NCBI GenBank assembly: GCA_036490335.1
Contig: DASXEB010000016.1
Coordinates: forward strand, 92,486 to 156,485
DNA: 64,000 nt
Direction: 5' to 3'
Source: Palsa-1392 sp036490335
Lineage (GTDB): Bacteria; Verrucomicrobiota; Verrucomicrobiia; Chthoniobacterales; UBA10450
In this document: piece by piece, positions 59,691 through 64,000 of the stretch
Numbering within the stretch: the stretch's first letter is position 1
How the letters are laid out: each line of letters starts with the position of its first letter
Made by a program: the position numbers and the translations under genes
Notes under the pieces: model-generated
Seen by the model: only the letters and a program-made list of their open reading frames with translations
What the model was told of the DNA's origin: nothing
Database searches by the model: none

Positions 59691-61784
59691 CTAGGCGCCT
59701 TTCGCACCCAGCAGTTTTACTCGGCGCTGGAGATCGCGCCGGTCGACCACGTCGAATACCTCCACCACCTCGGGCGTGAAACGCAGCAGCAACCGATAAT
59801 CGCCCGCCACGCGCGCGCGCACCACCTCGGCGCATTCCCGAATCTTCACCAGACCCTTGAACGCGGCCGGCTCGCCGCTGGCGAGGCGACCCAGTAACGG
59901 CAGAACGGCGCGGCCCACCTGCGGCGGAAGGCTGGCCAGCAGCTCCTGGAATTTTTTCGGAAACGCGATCAGGCGCAGCGGCTGTTGACCCCGCACCTCC
60001 AGCGCTTCGCCCTCTTCCTCTTCGTCTTCCTCCTGGGTGGGAGCGCCCGCCTCCTGCGCCGCTTGCAAAGCCGCGTAGTCGGTGTGCAATTGCTCGAGTT
60101 CCCGCCGCAGACTCACCCGTTCTTCGCCCCGCTCTTTCAGCAGCGCCTTTAGCGTCTCCATCTTCCTGCGCATCTCGCGCAGTTCCGCGGGTTCGGCTCG
60201 GCTTGCTGCGGCGGTCTGGGTCTGTTCCGCCGCCGCCCGTCGCTCCCTCTTTTCGCGGAGAGCGATCTCCCGCTGCATCGCCGCCAGCTTCTCCCGCACC
60301 TGCCGCACCTCCGCGGCCTTCGCTTCGAGTTTCGCCTGCGCTTCGTCGAGGGCGGCGTCGTCCTGGCCGGCGTCCCGGCGCGACGCGCGCTCGTCGAGCA
60401 GATCGGCCACCGGGTCGTCGATCGGCAAGTCCAGGTCGGCGCGTTTCGAGAGGATCTCGTCGAAAACCCAGGCGGAATGCTTTGCCTCCGTGAGCAGGAG
60501 GGCCCCCCGCGCGACCATGATCCCGAGCGCGCGATAAGGCGACCAGGTCAACCCCGCCACCAGACTTATCAGCTCTTCCGAGTCGTGCGATTTCAAGAGC
60601 GCGAGCGACTCCGCTTCCACCGCGGCGCAGAACTCCCCCGGGTCGTGCGAGGCCAGGAGCAAACGCACGCTGCCCTCCAAATTCTCCAGCGGCGGCGCGG
60701 CGTCACCCGCGGCCTCGAGGAGTTGCAGCACCACATCCCGGCGCCACGCGCTGGTCGCCTCACGGACGGCAAACACCCAGTTGGCGCGCAGGCGCTCCGG
60801 CAGCCCGAGCTCACGAAAGACCGACACCACTTCGTCGAAATGGTCACCCTTTGCCAACCGCGCCAGGGCGCTCTGTTGCGGCTCGTCGAGCAGATATGCG
60901 ACATTCAAATGGACCAGTTCCGGCAAGGTCATCTGCAGGACCTGCGCTTTCGTCACCGCTTCGATACCTTGGTCCAGTTCATCCCAGGTCTTGCCCGCCA
61001 CGGCGCTCGATCGTCGCAGCCGATCCTCGTCTTCCTTCAGGCAACAATTCTTATACTTCTTCCCGCTGCCACAACGGCAGGGCTCGTTCCGCCCGATCCG
61101 TTCCACCGCACGCCGCATCGGCTGGCTGCCGGCGTAGCCACGGTTCTCCTTCTCCGGGAAGGACTCCACCAGGGGCGCCTCGAGAAAGCCTTCGATGCGC
61201 TTAAAGTTCTCCGCGCGCATTTGCTCCGCCGACCGGCCCTCGCCGCCCCACATCCGCTGCAGCGCTGCGTCCTTCATCAGCACGGCCATCGCCCCCATCG
61301 TGGCCGCCGCGTCCGGTGTCACATCGGGATAGCTGTGCAAATTGCGGGCCGACACCACCAATTTACCCGGGAAAGCCTCGCCCGACCGATGCTGTGCCCA
61401 CCAGCGCGCCGCCACATACATGGCATAAGCGGACACCATTATCGCCGTCGAATCCGCCGAGGTCGTGAGGAGCGCCGCCGTCACATCCCCCTCCATGTGC
61501 GCGGCCAGCCAGCCGAAGCGGTAGCCATCCCGGAACGGCTCCAGCCCATGCTCCGCGATCAACGTCGCCGATAATTTCCGGCCGGCGATCGCCGCGGCGT
61601 AGAGCAGCTTTTCCAGCTCATCCACCTCCGCCCGCTGATAAGCTTCCTCGATCCAGGCGAGCAATTCCGCATCGTCCTCCGGCAGCAGAGCCGCGATCTC
61701 GCGCAGACCGGCCTGCGTCAATGGCTGCGTGATCAACGCAGCGCGCACCTTCGGAGACATTTCACAAAGTAACGAAGCAACCAT
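59691..61784 (-). CDS. SEC-C / coiled-coil / RelE-like multidomain protein
   Basis: 697 residues, not a family I can name. Regions in order: a helical N-terminus of about 220 residues, the SEC-C zinc motif RNEPCRCGSGKKYKNCC (about 235-251), a helical middle, a Glu/Arg-rich coiled coil (about 480-590), an acidic hinge (EEDEEEEGEAL) and a C-terminal 85-residue domain resembling the RelE/ParE toxin fold. That domain has FPKKFQELLASLPPQV, an Ala/Leu helix, VVRARVAGDYRLLLRF and VEVFDVVDRRDLQ. The start could be MVASLL (61784) or MSPKVR. No motif copies occur within it. Possibly a toxin-like or RNA-targeting factor; no antitoxin is seen. Confidence 0.7.
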   Translation of the reverse strand: MVASLLCEMSPKVRAALITQPLTQAGLREIAALLPEDDAELLAWIEEAYQRAEVDELEKLLYAAAIAGRKLSATLIAEHGLEPFRDGYRFGWLAAHMEGDVTAALLTTSADSTAIMVSAYAMYVAARWWAQHRSGEAFPGKLVVSARNLHSYPDVTPDAAATMGAMAVLMKDAALQRMWGGEGRSAEQMRAENFKRIEGFLEAPLVESFPEKENRGYAGSQPMRRAVERIGRNEPCRCGSGKKYKNCCLKEDEDRLRRSSAVAGKTWDELDQGIEAVTKAQVLQMTLPELVHLNVAYLLDEPQQSALARLAKGDHFDEVVSVFRELGLPERLRANWVFAVREATSAWRRDVVLQLLEAAGDAAPPLENLEGSVRLLLASHDPGEFCAAVEAESLALLKSHDSEELISLVAGLTWSPYRALGIMVARGALLLTEAKHSAWVFDEILSKRADLDLPIDDPVADLLDERASRRDAGQDDAALDEAQAKLEAKAAEVRQVREKLAAMQREIALREKRERRAAAEQTQTAAASRAEPAELREMRRKMETLKALLKERGEERVSLRRELEQLHTDYAALQAAQEAGAPTQEEDEEEEGEALEVRGQQPLRLIAFPKKFQELLASLPPQVGRAVLPLLGRLASGEPAAFKGLVKIRECAEVVRARVAGDYRLLLRFTPEVVEVFDVVDRRDLQRRVKLLGAKGA

Positions 61785-61989
61785 GCCTTTCCAGCAGCAG
61801 AATGAATGCCGCTGCCGAAGCGTGACCTCCCCCGCCCAAACGCCAACCGCAAGTCAGCGCTGCATCACCGAACGAGGCAGTCCGAGCCGCGCCTGCCGCG
61901 GCGGCCGGAAATAACGGAACTGTTGGCCGCGTCGCGAAATCGCAGCGTTAGGCAACGGACGACCTTCGCTTCACGGCGAGCGAGATTTC

Positions 61990-62032
61990 GCCTAACGAAT
62001 TCTTCAGTTTCGCCTAACGAACTTGCCTAACG
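61990..62032 (-). repeat. Three direct copies of the dispersed word
   Basis: GCCTAACG at 61990, 62012 and 62025, the densest cluster in the window. The middle copy supplies the stop codon of the VOC remnant. Confidence 0.85.
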
Positions 62033-62162
62033 AGTGATCGCAGCCCATCCGTCAGGTAACGCGTCTTCGTCAGAATCTTCCCGTCCTTGAAACCGAAAGA
62101 TAAAAGGCGAACGCCTCCTTCGCCTGCGCATCAAACGAAAGAAACGGCGCAATCTTTTGCAT
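62014..62162 (-). pseudogene. PhnB-like VOC protein, N-terminal remnant
   Basis: From ATG 62162 the minus strand reads MQKIAPFLSFDAQAKEAFAF, close to the start of PhnB/DUF899-like VOC proteins, then shifts frame. Adding one T in the GGTTTC run restores FKDGKILTKTRYLTDG before a stop at 62014. Only about 48 of some 150 codons remain. A decayed or deleted gene. Confidence 0.7.
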
Positions 62163-62438
62163 AGGGATCATGGCGGGCGGCCAGCCATCAAGCAAACGTC
62201 AGTTACCTGCAAGAATACAATTCGAGCTATAGCGGATGCGAAGGGTTAAGGTGGAGGGTTTAAGATCGAGAAAGCAAAAAATAAGAGTAGGCTCAGCCTT
62301 CACTGACCGGATTACGACCTGCAGCTCGCCCAAAGTAGCGTTTCGCGGCGGCGCCGAGACTGGTCGCAGACGTTGAGAAGTACGCCTTGCACAAAAACAC
62401 TGCTAGCCCGTAATCTGGCTTTGACGCCAACCATTATA

Positions 62439-62852
62439 ATGAGCGGTAAATTGAAATCTTTAGGCAAAACCATCTCCGCTTTAAAAGTCCGCCAATGGCT
62501 TAGCGGATGGGACACAGTACATTTCGATTCGAAAGAACTTCAAAGCGCGCCGGAGAGGTACTTTTACATTTGTTCCGTCCGGTCCGCCGATCTCAAGGCC
62601 TTGACTGGTGTCTACAGGAGATCAACAAAAGGCGGAACGGCTCGCGCTAAGGATCCGAACGTCCAGCGCGGGCACGAAGAGGAGCGGTCACTTATGATCC
62701 GCGAATTCGTGAAACATGGGTTTCCATGGTGCGAGATGTCTGAATCGCGCCGACGCGCGGAAGGTGCGGCCGATCTAAAAAAACCCGGATGGCTGCCGAC
62801 CGCAATATTGGTCAACATCCTACAGCCTAACGACAAGAGAAATGGTGTCTAG
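62439..62852 (+). CDS. Possible DGQHR/DndB-like protein, truncated
   Basis: About 137 residues from ATG 62439 (MSGKLKSLGK). Visible: YFYICSVRSADLKALTGVYRRST, NVQRGHEEERSLMIREFVKHG and GWLPTAILVNIL. The last part resembles the N-terminal region of DGQHR-domain proteins (VQR..., then FP.AI.L.L), a group that includes the DNA-phosphorothioation regulator DndB. It ends soon after, next to an IS110 element, so it may be a 5' fragment. GC is lower than in the surroundings. Family call is weak. Confidence 0.4.
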   Translation: MSGKLKSLGKTISALKVRQWLSGWDTVHFDSKELQSAPERYFYICSVRSADLKALTGVYRRSTKGGTARAKDPNVQRGHEEERSLMIREFVKHGFPWCEMSESRRRAEGAADLKKPGWLPTAILVNILQPNDKRNGV

Positions 62853-62879
62853 ATTCCTGCCTCGGATTTGATTCGCGTC

Positions 62880-63130
62880 ACCGAAAATGGCGATGCAGCG
62901 TGTATCTTTCCATCGGGCTCACTTCTGAGTAGAAGGGGTTGGGGAGCAAGATCCGCGATGCAGCGGCTCGGGGCCGGGAGGCTCCAGAGCGGTTGGTTAG
63001 TTTGATCGGGGCCCTGCCCTTGGGCCTTAAAAATAGCAATAACTCGAACAGTTACTTGAGCGACCAGGACCGGCTCCTTCAACCCAAGGGCCAAGGGGCC
63101 GGCCTGGCCAGCTCGTATCTTACAAGCAGG
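62880..63130 (+). ncRNA. Candidate IS110 bridge RNA region
   Basis: Non-coding stretch upstream of the transposase with stacked inverted repeats: CCCTTGGG (63017-63024) with CCCAAGGG (63083-63090) enclosing a smaller AACT/AGTT hairpin, and CCGC/GCGG near 62950. IS110-group elements encode their bridge RNA at this position. The loops that pair with target and donor cannot be resolved by eye. Confidence 0.5.
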
Positions 63131-63139
63131 AGGAAGCTA

Positions 63140-64000
63140 ATGAAGGAAATTGAAAAAGTCTATGTCGGAGTGGATGTGGCCCAGGGGCACTGGGACGCGG
63201 CGGTGGGAGTGGAAGAGAAGCGTTTTAGTAATGACGGGCGCGGGCTGAAGGGGTTGCTTAGCTGGCTGCGGTCCCGAGGAGGGGCTGAGGTGCAGGTGAT
63301 CTGCGAAGCGAGCGGGGGTTACGAACGGCGGCTGGTGCAAGGGTTGCAGGCGGCTGGGGTGGCGGTGAGTCTGGTGCAGGCGAGCCGGGTGCGGCAGTTT
63401 GCGCGGGCGAGCGGGCTCTGGGCCAAGACCGACCGGATCGATGCGCGCTTACTCTGCGCCTTTGGGGCAGCGCTCGGGCCGGCGCCGAGCCGGGTCTGGA
63501 GCGGGGAGCAGGAGAAGCTGCGCGAGTTGGACCGGCAGCGGCGGCACTTAAGCCGGCTCCTGGTCATGGAGCAGAACCGACATGGGCAGTTACAGGAGAA
63601 GGAGCTGCGACAGTTAGGGCAAAGACTCATCGCGCAAATCAAGCGCCAGATCGCGCGAGTGGACGAGCTGATCGGGGAACTGATCGGGCAATCGGCCGAG
63701 CTCAAGGCCAAGGCGGCCAAGCTGGTCGCGGTGTGTGGAGTGGGAGCGCGCACCGCGGCGCTCCTCCTCGCCCAGATGCCCGAGCTGGGGGAACTCAACC
63801 GCGGCCAGGCCGCCGCTCTCGCCGGGGTGGCTCCCTTTAATCGCGACAGCGGCAAGCTCAGCGGCCGGCGCTCGATCTACGCCGGACGGCGCGCCGTCCG
63901 CAGTGGCCTTTACATGGCCGCCCTCGTCGCGGCCCGTCATAACCCGATCCTGCGCGTCTTTTATCAACGCTTGCGCGCCGCCGGCAAACCACCCAAACTA
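63140..64000 (+). CDS. IS110-family transposase (3' end beyond window)
   Basis: 287 codons visible from ATG 63140, with ribosome-binding site GGAGGA at 63129-63134. DEDD catalytic residues: Asp in VGVDVAQGHWD (about 12), Glu in ICEASGG (about 57) and KTDRIDARLL (about 99). The later C-terminal IS116/IS110/IS902 domain is seen starting with LVAVCGVGARTAALLLA, then LAGVAPFNRDSGK and RRSIYAGRRAVRSGLYMAAL, which includes the Ser of the catalytic serine region. The frame is open to the right edge. DNA is purine-biased (GGGG-rich) in the first half, unlike neighbours. Confidence 0.93.
   Translation, partial: MKEIEKVYVGVDVAQGHWDAAVGVEEKRFSNDGRGLKGLLSWLRSRGGAEVQVICEASGGYERRLVQGLQAAGVAVSLVQASRVRQFARASGLWAKTDRIDARLLCAFGAALGPAPSRVWSGEQEKLRELDRQRRHLSRLLVMEQNRHGQLQEKELRQLGQRLIAQIKRQIARVDELIGELIGQSAELKAKAAKLVAVCGVGARTAALLLAQMPELGELNRGQAAALAGVAPFNRDSGKLSGRRSIYAGRRAVRSGLYMAALVAARHNPILRVFYQRLRAAGKPPKL

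Larger units (their letters stand above)
61785..62438. other. Gene-poor stretch with motif cluster and a VOC gene remnant
   Basis: About 650 bases. It holds four motif copies (one as CGTTAGGC at about 61947, three as GCCTAACG at 61990, 62012, 62025) and the decayed VOC fragment listed separately. The rest shows no gene. Confidence 0.6.
62853..64000 (+). mobile_element. IS110-family insertion sequence, left part
   Basis: A 287-base non-coding left end followed by a DEDD transposase running off the window. The exact left boundary cannot be fixed, since IS110 elements have no terminal inverted repeats of the usual kind. The non-coding part is probably the bridge-RNA template. It contains no copy of the dispersed word. 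Confidence 0.8.

Noticed and set aside
62849..63094. Open frame on the minus strand in the IS110 left end
   Set aside because: It lies in the structured non-coding end of the element and has no ribosome-binding site or family resemblance.

Overview
The window is GC-rich chromosomal DNA from a Gram-negative bacterium. Gene content and protein style (stand-alone rpmB beside an Arg-rich unknown protein, C-minus S14, Ku, an S46 peptidase, a cox operon in the order I-III-IV-II-ctaA-ctaB-sco) fit Verrucomicrobiota, perhaps a soil Spartobacteria/Chthoniobacter-type lineage. That assignment is an inference with no rRNA to anchor it. Most genes are housekeeping or catabolic.

Layout. 0-5.5 kb: lysine degradation (start of an aldehyde dehydrogenase, lysine 6-transaminase) and a fadJ-acyl-CoA dehydrogenase pair. 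5.6-11.6 kb: mgtE, an oxidoreductase, rpmB, an Arg-rich unknown protein, acpP, mscS. 11.7-15.6 kb: two tandem acetyltransferase-like paralogues coupled to two half-size EamA/SMR transporters, then an arginase-fold protein. 15.7-21.7 kb: iron-permease-like protein, nth, miaA-hflX, an RRM protein, a nucleotide-sugar epimerase, an M23 peptidase. 21.7-26.4 kb: Tat-exported ferritin-like protein, AlkA, a receiver protein, a BamE-like lipoprotein and two neighbouring frameshifted genes. 26.4-31.6 kb: kinase/regulator/hybrid-kinase operon and amtB. 31.6-36.1 kb: ABM-domain protein, katE divergent from oxyR with an OxyR-type operator, ku. 36.2-40.2 kb: S46 peptidase, tRNA-Leu, ArfB-like protein, oxidoreductase, small lipoprotein. 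40.2-49.2 kb: gyrB-gyrA, RNase P RNA, sodA, a TonB-like lipoprotein, a CorC-family protein. 49.2-52.2 kb: rpsN, two small membrane proteins, mntH. 52.4-59.5 kb: aa3-type cytochrome oxidase operon with assembly genes. 59.7-64 kb: accessory end with a large SEC-C/coiled-coil/RelE-like protein, gene remnants and an IS110-family element cut by the window edge.

The most striking signal is not a gene. The 9-mer TCGTTAGGC (reverse GCCTAACGA) recurs all along the window. I count by eye about 84 exact copies of its 8-base core on the two strands, against roughly 2 expected for a random 8-mer. It lies in coding DNA in several reading frames, in intergenic DNA and inside the RNase P RNA. Inverted pairs form hairpins at several gene ends, and a longer intergenic form (AGTCCTTTACTCGTTAGGC) also recurs. 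It is missing from the IS110 element, from the SEC-C gene and from the rpsN-mntH block. This resembles DNA-uptake sequences of Neisseria and Pasteurellaceae, but the motif is one I do not recognise. Its 7-base core also fits the integron attC core GTTRRRY, and one small gene (31.56-32.0 kb) has a cassette-like layout.
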